In this document: in pieces, positions 34,297-44,036 of the stretch | Position numbering within the stretch: position 1 is the stretch's first letter | Layout of the letters: every line of letters begins with the position of its first letter | NCBI RefSeq assembly: GCF_003024195.1 | Contig: NZ_KZ679041.1 | Span: forward strand, 372,001-436,000 | DNA length: 64,000 bases | Source of the DNA: Streptomyces dioscori | GTDB lineage: Bacteria; Actinomycetota; Actinomycetes; Streptomycetales; Streptomycetaceae | Direction: 5' to 3' | Program-made: the position numbers and the translations under genes | The notes under the pieces: model-generated | Seen by the model: only the letters and a program-made list of their open reading frames with translations | Databases searched by the model: none | Told to the model about the DNA's origin: nothing

Positions 34297-35139
34297 ATGA
34301 GCAGAGTGATCCGCGCCGCCGTCTTCCAGACCGCATGGACGGGCGACAAGGAATCGATGATCCAGGTCCACGAGCAGGCGGTCCGGGACGCGGCCGCGCA
34401 GGGCGCCCAAGTCCTGTGCTTCCAGGAGCTGTTCTACGGGCCGTACTTCTGCCAGGTCCAGGACAAGGCGTTCTACGAGTACGCCGAACAGATCCCCGAG
34501 GGCCCGATCGTCCGCCGATTCCAGTCCCTGGCAGCGGAGTTGGGCATCGTCCTCGTCCTGCCGATGTACGAGGAGGAGCAGCCCGGCGTCCTCTACAACA
34601 CCTCGGCGGTGATCGACGCCGACGGCTCCTACCTCGGCAAGTACCGCAAGCACCACATCCCGCAGGTCGAAGGGTTCTGGGAGAAGTTCTACTTCCGTCC
34701 CGGCAACAGCGGCTGGCCCGTCTTCGACACCGCGGTCGGCAAGGTCGGCGTCTACATCTGCTACGACCGGCACTTCCCGGAGGGCTGGCGTGCCCTCGGG
34801 CTCGCCGGGGCCGAGATCGTGTTCAACCCGTCGGCCACCTCGCGCGGCCTTTCCGCCTATCTCTGGCAGCTGGAGCAGCCGGCGGCGGCCGTCGCCAACG
34901 AGTACTTCGTGGGCGCCATCAACCGGGTGGGCGTGGAGGAACTGGGCTCCAACGACTTCTACGGCACCTCGTACTTCGTGGACCCGGAGGCGCAGTTCGT
35001 CGGAGAGGTGGCGAGCGACAAGGAGCCCGAACTCGTCGTCCGCGACCTGGACATGGAGAAACTCCGCACGGTCAGGGACCGCTGGCAGTTCTACCGCGAC
35101 CGCCGCCCGGACGCGTACGAGCCCCTGACGGCTCCCTGA
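34297..35139 (+). CDS. Carbon-nitrogen hydrolase, beta-ureidopropionase-like (copy 2)
   Basis: A 280-residue paralogue of the 30351 gene, with the same triad (Glu in CFQELF, Lys in KYRKHH, Cys in ICYDRHFPEG). By eye, residues ~108-205 are about 90 percent identical to copy 1, while residues 1-107 are nearer half. It starts MSRVIRAAVFQTAWTGD, with GGAGG 6 bp before the ATG. It heads the stretch leading to the dihydropyrimidinase. Possible division of labour: N-carbamoyl-beta-alanine for one copy, N-carbamoyl-beta-aminoisobutyrate or another carbamoyl amino acid for the other. Confidence 0.87.
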   Translation: MSRVIRAAVFQTAWTGDKESMIQVHEQAVRDAAAQGAQVLCFQELFYGPYFCQVQDKAFYEYAEQIPEGPIVRRFQSLAAELGIVLVLPMYEEEQPGVLYNTSAVIDADGSYLGKYRKHHIPQVEGFWEKFYFRPGNSGWPVFDTAVGKVGVYICYDRHFPEGWRALGLAGAEIVFNPSATSRGLSAYLWQLEQPAAAVANEYFVGAINRVGVEELGSNDFYGTSYFVDPEAQFVGEVASDKEPELVVRDLDMEKLRTVRDRWQFYRDRRPDAYEPLTAP

Positions 35140-35140
35140 G

Positions 35141-35205
35141 GCGCCCGAAGGGGCGCCCCAAAGGGGCGCGGGGAACTGCGCGACCAGCCACGACGCACCC
35201 GCACG
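35141..35205. repeat. Dispersed GGGGCGCGGGGAACTGCGC-type repeat, copy inside the catabolic cluster
   Basis: GGCGCCCGAAGGGGCGCC hairpin followed by the core AGGGGCGCGGGGAACTGCGC and CGACCAGCCACGACGCACC. It fills the gap between the second hydrolase and the dihydropyrimidinase gene, and the hairpin could attenuate read-through. Confidence 0.75.
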
Positions 35206-35257
35206 TGACCACCGCCCCACCCCGGGGGCTCCGTCGGGACAGACAGGAGAGGAACAC

Positions 35258-36661
35258 ATGAGCACCCGCACAGTCATCCGCGGTGGTCTGGTCATCACCG
35301 CATCGGACGAACTGCACGCGGACGTCCTCATCGAGGACACCCGCATCGCCGCGATCGCGGCAACCGGCACCTCCGCCGCGGACGCCTGGACCGCCGACCG
35401 GATCATCGACGCCACCGGCAAGTACGTGATCCCGGGCGGCGTCGACGCCCACACCCACATGGAACTGCCCTTCGGCGGCACCTTCGCCTCCGACACCTTC
35501 GAGACCGGCACCCGCGCCGCCGCCTGGGGCGGCACGACCACGATCATCGACTTCGCGGTCCAGAGCGTCGGCCGCTCCCTGCGCGAGGGCCTCGACGCCT
35601 GGAACGCCAAGGCCGACGGCAAGTGCGCCATCGACTACGGCTTCCACATGATCGTCTCCGACGTCAACCAGGACACCCTCAAGGAGATGGACCTGCTGGT
35701 CGAGGAGGGTGTCACCTCCTTCAAGCAGTTCATGGCCTACCCCGGCGTCTTCTACAGCGACGACGGCCAGATCCTGCGCGCCATGCAGCGCTCCGCCGAG
35801 AACGGCGGCCTGATCATGATGCACGCCGAGAACGGCATCGCGATCGACGTGCTCGTGGAACAGGCGCTGGCCCGGGGCGAGACCGACCCCCGCTTCCACG
35901 GCGAGGTCCGCAAGGCCCTCCTGGAGGCCGAGGCCACCCACCGCGCCATCAAGCTCGCCCAGGTGGCCGGCGCCCCGCTGTACGTCGTGCACGTCTCGGC
36001 CACGGAGGCCGTCGCCGAGCTGGCCCGGGCCCGTGACGAGGGCCTGAACGTCTTCGGCGAGACCTGTCCGCAGTATCTGTTCCTGTCGACGGACAACCTC
36101 GCGGAGCCGGACTTCGAGGGCGCGAAGTACGTGTGCTCGACCCCACTGCGGCCCAGGGAGCACCAGGCCGCCCTGTGGCGGGGCCTGCGCACCAACGACC
36201 TCCAGGTCGTCTCCACCGACCACTGCCCCTTCTGCTTCACAGGCCAGAAGGAGCTGGGCCGGGGCGACTTCTCGAAGATCCCCAACGGTCTGCCGGGCGT
36301 CGAGAACCGGATGGACCTGCTGCACCAGGCCGTGGTCGACGGACACATCTCGCGCCGCCGCTGGATCGAGATCGCCTGCGCGACCCCGGCCCGGATGTTC
36401 GGCCTGTACCCGAAGAAGGGGACGATCGCGCCGGGCGCCGACGCGGACGTCGTCATTTACGACCCGCACGCCGAGCAGATCATGTCCGCCGAGACCCACC
36501 ACATGAACGTCGACTACTCGGCGTACGAGGGCAGGCGCACCACCGGCCGTGTCGAGACGGTCCTCTCGCGCGGCACATCCGTCATCACCGACCGGGAGTT
36601 CACCGGCCGTGCCGGGCACGGCAGTTACACCCCCCGCTCCACCTGCCAGTACCTCCTCTGA
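35258..36661 (+). CDS. hydA: Dihydropyrimidinase / D-hydantoinase
   Basis: A 467-residue cyclic amidohydrolase. The binuclear metal site is visible: H-x-H in GGVDAHTHMELPFGG, the carboxylated Lys in TSFKQFMAYPGVFYSDD, then HAENG, VHVSA and STDHCPF. It hydrolyses 5,6-dihydropyrimidines (dihydrouracil, dihydrothymine) or 5-substituted hydantoins to N-carbamoyl amino acids, the substrates of the flanking carbon-nitrogen hydrolases. AGGAGAGG precedes the ATG. The luciferase-like gene follows after 48 bp. Confidence 0.93.
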   Translation: MSTRTVIRGGLVITASDELHADVLIEDTRIAAIAATGTSAADAWTADRIIDATGKYVIPGGVDAHTHMELPFGGTFASDTFETGTRAAAWGGTTTIIDFAVQSVGRSLREGLDAWNAKADGKCAIDYGFHMIVSDVNQDTLKEMDLLVEEGVTSFKQFMAYPGVFYSDDGQILRAMQRSAENGGLIMMHAENGIAIDVLVEQALARGETDPRFHGEVRKALLEAEATHRAIKLAQVAGAPLYVVHVSATEAVAELARARDEGLNVFGETCPQYLFLSTDNLAEPDFEGAKYVCSTPLRPREHQAALWRGLRTNDLQVVSTDHCPFCFTGQKELGRGDFSKIPNGLPGVENRMDLLHQAVVDGHISRRRWIEIACATPARMFGLYPKKGTIAPGADADVVIYDPHAEQIMSAETHHMNVDYSAYEGRRTTGRVETVLSRGTSVITDREFTGRAGHGSYTPRSTCQYLL

Positions 36662-36690
36662 CCTTCTCCGACCTTCTCCGACCTTCTCCG
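36661..36690. repeat. Three exact 10-bp tandem units
   Basis: ACCTTCTCCG repeated three times without change, beginning with the last base of the dihydropyrimidinase stop codon. It lies 19 bp before the next start. Confidence 0.9.
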
Positions 36691-36709
36691 AGCGATCAGG
36701 AGTGGCGCC

Positions 36710-37729
36710 ATGGACTTCGGACTCGTCCTGCAGACAGACCCACCCGCCTCCCGCGTCATCAGCCTGATGAAGCGGGCCGAGCGCAACGGCTTCACGTACG
36801 GCTGGACCTTCGACTCCGCCGTGCTCTGGCAGGAGCCGTTCGTCATCTACAGCCAGATCCTGTCCAACACCACGAAGCTCAAGGTCGGCCCGATGGTGAC
36901 GAACCCGGGCACCCGCACCTGGGAGGTCACCGCCTCGACCTTCGCCACCCTCAACGACATGTTCGGCAACCGCACGGTCTGCGGCATCGGACGCGGTGAC
37001 TCGGCGATGCGGGTGGCAGGCCGCAAGCCCAACACCCTCGCGCGGATCAGCGAGGCCATGAAGGTCATCCGGACGCTGGGGCGCGGCGACGAGGCCGACC
37101 TCGGCGGCACGGTGATCAGGTTTCCGTGGATCAAGCCGGGCGCCGAACTCCCCGTCTGGATGGCCGCGTACGGACCCAAGGCCCTGAAGATGACCGGCGA
37201 GGAGGCGGACGGCTTCATCCTCCAGCTCGCCGACCTGTACCTCACCGAGTACATGGTCAAGGCGGTGCGGACCGCGGCGGCCGAGGCCGGTCGCGACCCG
37301 GCAGACGTCAAGATCTGTGTGGCCGCGCCCGCCTACGTCACCGAGGACGACTCGCCCGAGGCGCTCGCCCACGCGCGTGAGCAGTGCCGCTGGTTCGGCG
37401 GCATGGTCGGCAACCACGTCGCCGACCTGGTCTCCAAGTACGGCGAGCACTCCGCCGCCGTACCCGAGGAACTCACCGACTACATCAAGTCCCGTGAGGG
37501 CTACGACTACTCCCACCACGGGCGCAGCGGAAACCCCGACACCCAGTTCGTGCCGGACGAGATCGTCGACCGGTTCTGTCTGATCGGCACGGCCGAGCAG
37601 CACGTCGCGAAGCTGAACGCCCTGCGGGAGCTGGGCGTCGACCAGTTCGCCCTGTACGACATGCATGACGCGCAGGAGGAGGTCATCGAGGCGTACGGAT
37701 CGACGGTCATCCCCGCGGTCAACGGTTAG
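36710..37729 (+). CDS. Luciferase-like (LLM class, F420/flavin-dependent) oxidoreductase of the hydantoinase-associated group
   Basis: A 339-residue TIM-barrel oxidoreductase: MDFGLVLQTDPPASRVISLMKRAERNGF, VGPMVTNPGTRTWEVTASTFATLNDMFGNRTVCGIGRGDSAMRVAGRKP, then LPVWMAAYGPKALKMTGEEADGFIL. This is the layout of F420-dependent LLM enzymes (compare the GRGDS loop and C-terminal VPDEIVDRFCLIGTAEQH). It lies between the dihydropyrimidinase and the nucleobase transporter and is predicted to act on the pathway substrate. Cofactor and reaction are not proven by sequence. It could reduce the pyrimidine ring or oxidise a hydantoin or ring N-heterocycle. Confidence 0.85.
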   Translation: MDFGLVLQTDPPASRVISLMKRAERNGFTYGWTFDSAVLWQEPFVIYSQILSNTTKLKVGPMVTNPGTRTWEVTASTFATLNDMFGNRTVCGIGRGDSAMRVAGRKPNTLARISEAMKVIRTLGRGDEADLGGTVIRFPWIKPGAELPVWMAAYGPKALKMTGEEADGFILQLADLYLTEYMVKAVRTAAAEAGRDPADVKICVAAPAYVTEDDSPEALAHAREQCRWFGGMVGNHVADLVSKYGEHSAAVPEELTDYIKSREGYDYSHHGRSGNPDTQFVPDEIVDRFCLIGTAEQHVAKLNALRELGVDQFALYDMHDAQEEVIEAYGSTVIPAVNG

Positions 37730-37914
37730 CAGCCCGTCCCTCCCGACCATCCGTCCCTCCCGACCGCCCGTCCCTCCCGACCGTCCGCGCCCCCGACCGT
37801 CCGCACCCACGGTGTCCCCCCCCCGACCACCCGCACCCAAGTCGTCCCCTTCCCGCCTCCCCGGGAAGGGGACCGCACGGCCTTTCCCGTCCCACCTCAT
37901 TGATTGGCCTGCTC
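37730..37914. other. C-rich degenerate repeat spacer
   Basis: 185 bp dominated by degenerate copies of CGACCGTCCGTCCCTCC (from about 37735 to 37855). No gene and no clear promoter. A transporter promoter, if any, would lie near its right end. Confidence 0.5.
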
Positions 37915-39483
<1,569 letters not shown>

Positions 39484-39505
39484 CCGCGGGCCGACCGCGC
39501 CGGGA

Positions 39506-39525
39506 GCCGCCCGCTACTGGGCGGC
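39506..39525. terminator. Bidirectional hairpin between convergent genes
   Basis: GCCGCCC (39506-39512), loop GCTACT, GGGCGGC (39519-39525). It starts 23 bp after the transporter stop and overlaps the 3' end of the minus-strand gene, whose stop lies in the loop. Confidence 0.55.
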
Positions 39526-40176
39526 CTCCAGCGCGGCCATCCCCTCCTTGGCGGCCTTGATCGCACCCTTGTTGATCTCGTCCGTACCGGGCGCCTTCTT
39601 GCTCTCGAAGTCGCTGCCGTTGTACGTGACGACCACCAGGGCGTTGGACGCGCGGACGATCACCATGCCCTCGCGCGTCTGCTGCTTGTCGTCGGTGGTG
39701 AGGTTCACCACCGAGTACGCCTCGTCGCCGACGCCGGGAACCTTGCCGCCGCCGCTCTTCTCCGTGGTGCGCTGCTTGTACGCGGCGAGGGCGGTCTCGT
39801 CCGATTTCTTGATCTCGTACGAGATGTCCAGCCAGCGGTAGTCGAACGACTTGAGCGCGTTCCAGGAACAGGTGCGGCGCAGCGACTCGTCGGTCGAGGG
39901 GATCTCCTTGCCGGCCGTCTTGGCGCCGGGCACCAGCGCGGTCACCGTCTTCTTCGTGATGCCCTCGCAGGGCGCGGGGGAGTCGCGGTAGGTGCGGACC
40001 GCCGCGGCCGTCGCGGGCGCCGACGGGGATCTCTCGCCGTCGGGGGCGGCCTTCTTCTCCGTGGCCGCAGGCGCGGCGAGCGGCCCGGACGACAGCGCCC
40101 AGCCCGCCGTGGCGAGCACGACGACCGGCGCCAGACGCGCGGTGAGAGCGAGAGGAAGAGATCGCACGGCGCACAT
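39514..40176 (-). CDS. Secreted or membrane-anchored protein, unknown function
   Basis: A 220-residue protein. ATG 40176 (MCAVRSLPLALTARLAPVVVLATAGWALS) gives an N-terminal export signal; GTG 40167 is an alternative. The mature part holds two cysteines in a pattern PCEGITKKTVTALVPG ... RRTCSWNALKSFDYRWLDISYEI. This recalls DUF3558-type lipoprotein domains (PC..L....V ... C.W), although no lipobox is present. It ends VVVTYNGSDFESKKAPGTDEINKGAIKAAKEGMAALEAAQ. Function unknown. It is convergent with the NCS1 transporter. Confidence 0.72.
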   Translation of the reverse strand: MCAVRSLPLALTARLAPVVVLATAGWALSSGPLAAPAATEKKAAPDGERSPSAPATAAAVRTYRDSPAPCEGITKKTVTALVPGAKTAGKEIPSTDESLRRTCSWNALKSFDYRWLDISYEIKKSDETALAAYKQRTTEKSGGGKVPGVGDEAYSVVNLTTDDKQQTREGMVIVRASNALVVVTYNGSDFESKKAPGTDEINKGAIKAAKEGMAALEAAQ

Positions 40177-40297
40177 TTCGTGGGGGACGGTGCGGAGGGG
40201 TCCGCACTGCGGACGGGACGCCAGTGTCACACGCGCCGCTGTGGGGCGGAAGTGCGAACTCGCTCCGTGCCCGCCCGTGTCCGCGCGGTGACAGTAC

Positions 40298-41374
40298 CTA
40301 CCGACTCACCGAGGCATCGACCGCGGCCTGCAGGGGCAGCGCGCGCTCGATACGGTCCACGGCGGTGAACGCCCCGTACGCGATCAGCTCCACCAGGCAG
40401 TGGTCCGTGTACGGCGGCTTCTTCCAGGCGGCCACGTCCTCGTCGGTGATCCGGTACGGAGCCAGCGCGGCCAGCAGCGCCAGCCGCGCCCCGGGCCGGT
40501 CCGCACGGCCGGGCAGCGCGTCCCAGACCACCGGCTGATGCGTCCCGTCCCAGACCGCGACCGTGTCCCTCACGAGGATCTGGTCGGCCTCGGTCAGCAG
40601 CGAGGAGCCAGCCATGGCCGCCGCCCGCAGTGCCGCGTAGGCCGGGCCGACCGTCGTGCCGGCCGCCCAGGTGGGGCCGGGGCCCGCGTCGCCGTCGAGG
40701 AGGGCGAGGCTCGTGCCCGGTACGAGGCGTCGGCGCACGGTCTTCGCCACGGAACGGCCGACGAGGCTGCGGACCGGCCTGAACCGCTGGACGTTGCCCG
40801 GCAGCAGGTTCTCGGTCAGCAGGGCCGAGACGATCCGGTTGATGAAGTGGAAGGCCAGGGCGGTGCCCACGTACGCGGCGGTGTGCCGGACGAAGTACGG
40901 CAGCGGGGTGAGGTCCGGGCTGCCCGGGACGCGGGTCGCCTCGCCCCAGGCGACCATGCGCGCCTGGACCTCCCTCTCCGGGGCCTCGCCGCGGGCCAGG
41001 CGCTCCGCGAGGGCGTGGTCGCCGGTGGCGTGCAGCAGGAGGGTGTGCGCGTCCACGCAGAACGGGCACCTGTTGGCGCGGGACACCCCGAACGCGGCCA
41101 GTTCCTTTCCGGTGCGGCTGCCCTCGCCCGCGAGCAGCGACTCCCGCATCAGCGCCCAGGCGGCGGCCATCAGTCCGGGCGAGGAGGACAGGACGACGAA
41201 GGTGGAGGCGTTCTCGACGCCGAAGTCCTCGGCGAGCTGCCGGTACACCTCCGCGGTGCGGCCGGAGGCGGACCTGGGCGGCAGGGGCTCGGTGTGGCGG
41301 AAGGGCGCGGTCGTGAACGGCGCGGCGTTGAACGGTGCGGTCAGGAAGGCTGAGGTCAGGAAGGCTGGGGTCAT
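40298..41374 (-). CDS. AhpD-like / carboxymuconolactone-decarboxylase-family protein
   Basis: A 358-residue protein from ATG 41374. The N-terminus has an odd hydrophobic repeat (TPAFLTSAFLTAPFNAAPFTTAPF). The core shows the AhpD redox motif CPFCVDAHTLLLHATGD (C-x-x-C-x-x-x-H), preceded by RTGKELAAFGVSRAN. A second half-domain follows without a second CxxC (EADQILVRDTVAVWDG). AhpD proteins reduce peroxides or disulfides through the CxxC pair. It is about twice usual AhpD length, suggesting a duplicated fold with one active site. It is divergent from the two-component system. Confidence 0.83.
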   Translation of the reverse strand: MTPAFLTSAFLTAPFNAAPFTTAPFRHTEPLPPRSASGRTAEVYRQLAEDFGVENASTFVVLSSSPGLMAAAWALMRESLLAGEGSRTGKELAAFGVSRANRCPFCVDAHTLLLHATGDHALAERLARGEAPEREVQARMVAWGEATRVPGSPDLTPLPYFVRHTAAYVGTALAFHFINRIVSALLTENLLPGNVQRFRPVRSLVGRSVAKTVRRRLVPGTSLALLDGDAGPGPTWAAGTTVGPAYAALRAAAMAGSSLLTEADQILVRDTVAVWDGTHQPVVWDALPGRADRPGARLALLAALAPYRITDEDVAAWKKPPYTDHCLVELIAYGAFTAVDRIERALPLQAAVDASVSR

Positions 41375-41463
41375 GGGGAGAACCCTGGTCCGCCGGGACG
41401 CCCCCACGCGTCGTACGGCCGGAGGCAGTTGACGGTGCGCCGACCCGACCGCCCGGCACCTCC

Positions 41464-41485
41464 CACTACTGCGCAGGGAGTAGTG
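41464..41485. promoter_or_regulatory. Inverted repeat between divergent AhpD-like and kinase genes
   Basis: CACTACT (41464-41470) and AGTAGTG (41479-41485) pair exactly across 8 bp. The site lies midway in the 167-bp divergent region, so the response regulator or another factor could act on both genes. Confidence 0.4.
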
Positions 41486-41512
41486 CGGGAGTTGTCCACA
41501 GGGCTGACGCCG

Positions 41513-41535
41513 CTGTCCGTCCGGCGGTCTACGGT
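41513..41535 (+). promoter_or_regulatory. Candidate promoter of the histidine kinase gene, leaderless
   Basis: TACGGT (41530-41535) ends 6 bp before the ATG at 41542, placing the 5' end at the ATG. Eight bp upstream of the hexamer is CTGTCCGTC, a weak match (three mismatches) to the TTGTCRGTG damage block. The -10 is more convincing than the damage assignment. Confidence 0.4.
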
Positions 41536-41541
41536 ACGGAC

Positions 41542-42642
41542 ATGAGCGCGGACCAGGCACTCCTCAAGCGGCTCGCCGACGTGGCACTCGCCGTCGTGAT
41601 CGGCGCCGTCACCGTGTCCGCGGCGGCCCTCGACCAGGACACCACCGCGCTCGACCTCGCCCTGATCGTGGCGGGTTCGCTCGCGCTGGCCGCGTACCGC
41701 AAGGCACCCCGGGTGGTGCTCGCCGTGACCACCGCGGCCCTGAGCGCCCACGCGCTGCACGCCCAGCCGGGACCGGTGGCCGCCCTGCCCGTGGTGGCCG
41801 CCGTCCACACCGCGGCGCAGGCAGGACACCGGGCCGTCGGCGCGGCGGCGGGTGCCGTCTACCTCGGCGCCTGCCTCGCGGCGGGCCCGGTCACGCACAG
41901 CACCGTCGAGCGGACCGCGCTGCTCGCGGGCTGGTTCCTGTGCGCCGTGGTCAGCGGTCTCGCGGGCCGCAACTGGCAGGCGTATCTGCGCCAGACCGAA
42001 CAGCGCGCCCTGGAGGCCGAGCGCACCCGCGAGGAGGCGGCCCTGCGCCGCGCGGGGGAGGAACGGCTGCGCATAGCCCGCGAGTTGCACGACTCCCTCA
42101 CCCACAGCATCTCCATCGTCAAGCTCCAGGCGGGGGTGGCCGTGCACCTCGCGCGCAAGCGCGGCGAGGAGATACCTCCTGCCCTGCTCGCCATCCAGGA
42201 GGCCGGCGGGGAGGCCATGCGCGAACTGCGCGCCACGCTGGACATCCTGCGCACCGACGAGCCGACCGGCACGCCCGCGCTGCTGGTGGAGCGCGCCCGC
42301 GCGGCGGGCCTCGCCGTCGACCTGACCGTGACGGGCCGCGAGCGCCCGCTGGCGGCGACCGTGGACCGCGCCGCGTACCGCATCGTCCAGGAAGCCCTCA
42401 CGAACGCCGCCAGACATGCGGGATCCGCCAAGATCGCCGTACAACTCGACTACGGGGAAGGTGAGTTGACGATAAGCGTCGACGACGACGGAACCGCCGA
42501 ACCGTCCTGTCCGCCCGCCGAGGGCATCGGGCTCACCGGTATGCGCGAACGCGTCACGGCGCTCGGTGGCACCCTGCGCGCCGCCCCGCGCGAAGAGGGC
42601 GGCTTCTCGGTACGGGCCGGTCTGCCGCTGGAACACGCGTGA
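41542..42642 (+). CDS. Sensor histidine kinase (NarL/DesK type)
   Basis: A 366-residue kinase. The N-terminal ~140 residues contain about five membrane helices and almost no extracellular domain. A short coiled coil leads to the HisKA_3 box RIARELHDSLTHSISIVKLQAGVA. The HATPase domain has YRIVQEALTNAARHA (N box), VDDDG and GIGLTGMRERVTALGGTL. It should autophosphorylate the His of ELHDS and pass phosphate to the coupled LuxR-type regulator. The signal is unknown; the divergent AhpD-like gene hints at a redox or drug cue. Confidence 0.92.
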   Translation: MSADQALLKRLADVALAVVIGAVTVSAAALDQDTTALDLALIVAGSLALAAYRKAPRVVLAVTTAALSAHALHAQPGPVAALPVVAAVHTAAQAGHRAVGAAAGAVYLGACLAAGPVTHSTVERTALLAGWFLCAVVSGLAGRNWQAYLRQTEQRALEAERTREEAALRRAGEERLRIARELHDSLTHSISIVKLQAGVAVHLARKRGEEIPPALLAIQEAGGEAMRELRATLDILRTDEPTGTPALLVERARAAGLAVDLTVTGRERPLAATVDRAAYRIVQEALTNAARHAGSAKIAVQLDYGEGELTISVDDDGTAEPSCPPAEGIGLTGMRERVTALGGTLRAAPREEGGFSVRAGLPLEHA

Positions 42643-43307
42643 TCCGGGTCGCGCTCATCGACGACCAGGCGCTCATGCGGGCCGGCTTCCGGGCCCTCCT
42701 GGACGCCGAGGACGGCATCGAGGTGGTCGGCGAGGCGGCCGACGGCGAGCAGGGCGTGGCGCTGGTGCGCGAGCACGTGCCGGACATCGCCCTCGTCGAC
42801 GTGCAGATGCCGGTGATGACGGGCATCGAGGCGACCCGCCGCATCGCCGCCGACCCACGGCTGTCCGGTGTGCGCGTGGTGATGCTGACCAACTACGGAC
42901 TCGACGAGTACGTCTTCGAGGCGCTGCGGGCCGGGGCCAGCGGGTTCCTGCTCAAGGACACCGAGCCGGCCGATCTGCTCCAGGCCATCGAGGTCGTCAC
43001 GCGTGGCGAGGCCCTGCTGTCGCCGTCCGTCACCCGCACGCTGATCGGCGAGTTCGTCTCCCGGCCGCCGGACCGGGCGAAGGCGCCGGGGCTTGAGTGC
43101 CTGACGCGCCGAGAACGCGAGGTGACCGCGCTGGCCGCCCGCGGCCTCACCAACGAGGAGATCGCCGCCCACATGGTCATCAGCCCCTTCACCGCCAAGA
43201 CCCACATCAGCCGCGCGATGACCAAGCTCGGCGCCCGCGACCGTGCCCAACTGGTGGTATTCGCCTACGAGTCGGGGCTGGTCACGGCACGAGGCCGGGC
43301 GGAGTGA
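42639..43307 (+). CDS. NarL/LuxR-family response regulator
   Basis: A 222-residue regulator, GTG start overlapping the kinase stop. The receiver domain has IDDQALMR, phospho-acceptor Asp54 in ALVDVQMPVMTG, switch Thr in MLTNYG and Lys in LLKDTEP. The LuxR helix-turn-helix is LTRREREVTALAARGLTNEEIAAHMVISPFTAKTHISRAMTKLGARDRAQLV. It binds DNA as a dimer after phosphorylation by the upstream kinase. Confidence 0.93.
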   Translation: MIRVALIDDQALMRAGFRALLDAEDGIEVVGEAADGEQGVALVREHVPDIALVDVQMPVMTGIEATRRIAADPRLSGVRVVMLTNYGLDEYVFEALRAGASGFLLKDTEPADLLQAIEVVTRGEALLSPSVTRTLIGEFVSRPPDRAKAPGLECLTRREREVTALAARGLTNEEIAAHMVISPFTAKTHISRAMTKLGARDRAQLVVFAYESGLVTARGRAE

Positions 43308-43342
43308 GGGCTTCCGCCGTGCGCCCGTGTGATGATCGGCGG

Positions 43343-44011
43343 GTGATCGCGACACGTCCGAGGCCGAGACCCTTCCGCAGTGCCGCCCTCGTCTGCCTGC
43401 TGGTACTGACGCCGGTACTGGGGGCGAGCGGGTGCGGGCTCTCCGCCGAACTGGACCGGGAGAGCAACCCGGAACGCACGCCCGCCCCGACACCGTCCGT
43501 CGCGGTGGTGCCACCCTCGCCCACGCCCGCGCCTGTGACCTCCGCGCCCTCCCCGGCACCCCCTCCCGCCGTCCCCGGCCAGCAGGCGGAAGGCTGTCCC
43601 AAGTCCGGTCTGCGTTTCGCGGCCGATCAGGGCGACGCGGCGATGGGACTGCGCGCGATGGGCCTCGACGTCACCAACTGCGGCGGGAAGCCGTACAAGT
43701 TGAACGGCTATCCGGCCGTCACCGTGCTGGACGGCTCCGGCGATCCGTTCCCCGGCGTGAAGACCGTCCAGGGCACGGACCAGGTGTCCATGGCTCCGGA
43801 GGACCCCGGCCCCCGGCCCATCACGCTCGCCCCCGGTGAGAGCGCGCACGCGGCCCTGTACTGGCGGATGAACAACACCAGCGGCGTGTATCTCCGGGTC
43901 GCTCCGGAGAAGGGCGACGACACGGTGACCGTACGGCCGCCGTATCCGCTCGACATCGGCCCGGAGAACGTCCTCGGGACGACGGCCTGGCAGCCCTCGC
44001 AAGCCCGTTAG
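43343..44011 (+). CDS. DUF4232-like lipoprotein
   Basis: A 222-residue lipoprotein from GTG 43343, with the lipidated Cys at residue 31 (GASGC). A Pro/Thr-rich linker (~residues 45-85) leads to a beta-sandwich: CPKSGLRFAADQGDAAMGLRAMGLDVTNCGGKPYKLNGYPAVTVLDGSGDPF. This matches the DUF4232 pattern of actinobacterial surface proteins. No ribosome site is visible; GATGAT (43331-43336) lies 6 bp before the start, so it may be leaderless. Function unknown. It follows the response regulator in the same direction after 35 bp. Confidence 0.8.
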   Translation: MIATRPRPRPFRSAALVCLLVLTPVLGASGCGLSAELDRESNPERTPAPTPSVAVVPPSPTPAPVTSAPSPAPPPAVPGQQAEGCPKSGLRFAADQGDAAMGLRAMGLDVTNCGGKPYKLNGYPAVTVLDGSGDPFPGVKTVQGTDQVSMAPEDPGPRPITLAPGESAHAALYWRMNNTSGVYLRVAPEKGDDTVTVRPPYPLDIGPENVLGTTAWQPSQAR

Positions 44012-44024
44012 CAACAGGCCTGCG

Positions 44025-44030
44025 TACCAT
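44025..44030 (+). promoter_or_regulatory. -10 box implying leaderless transcript
   Basis: TACCAT, six bases before ATG 44037. No Shine-Dalgarno sequence precedes that ATG. Confidence 0.4.
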
Positions 44031-44036
44031 CGCCGG

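Noticed and set aside
36661..36690. CRISPR-like or phage attachment repeat
   Set aside because: The three 10-bp units are directly adjacent with no spacers, and there are no cas, integrase or tRNA sequences nearby; it is a simple tandem duplication.
35072..37900. A 942-codon minus-strand open frame
   Set aside because: It is antisense to the dihydropyrimidinase and LLM genes and is a composition artefact.
41513..41535. DNA-damage promoter for the histidine kinase gene
   Set aside because: The -10 and spacing fit, but the first block has three mismatches; kept only as a general promoter candidate.
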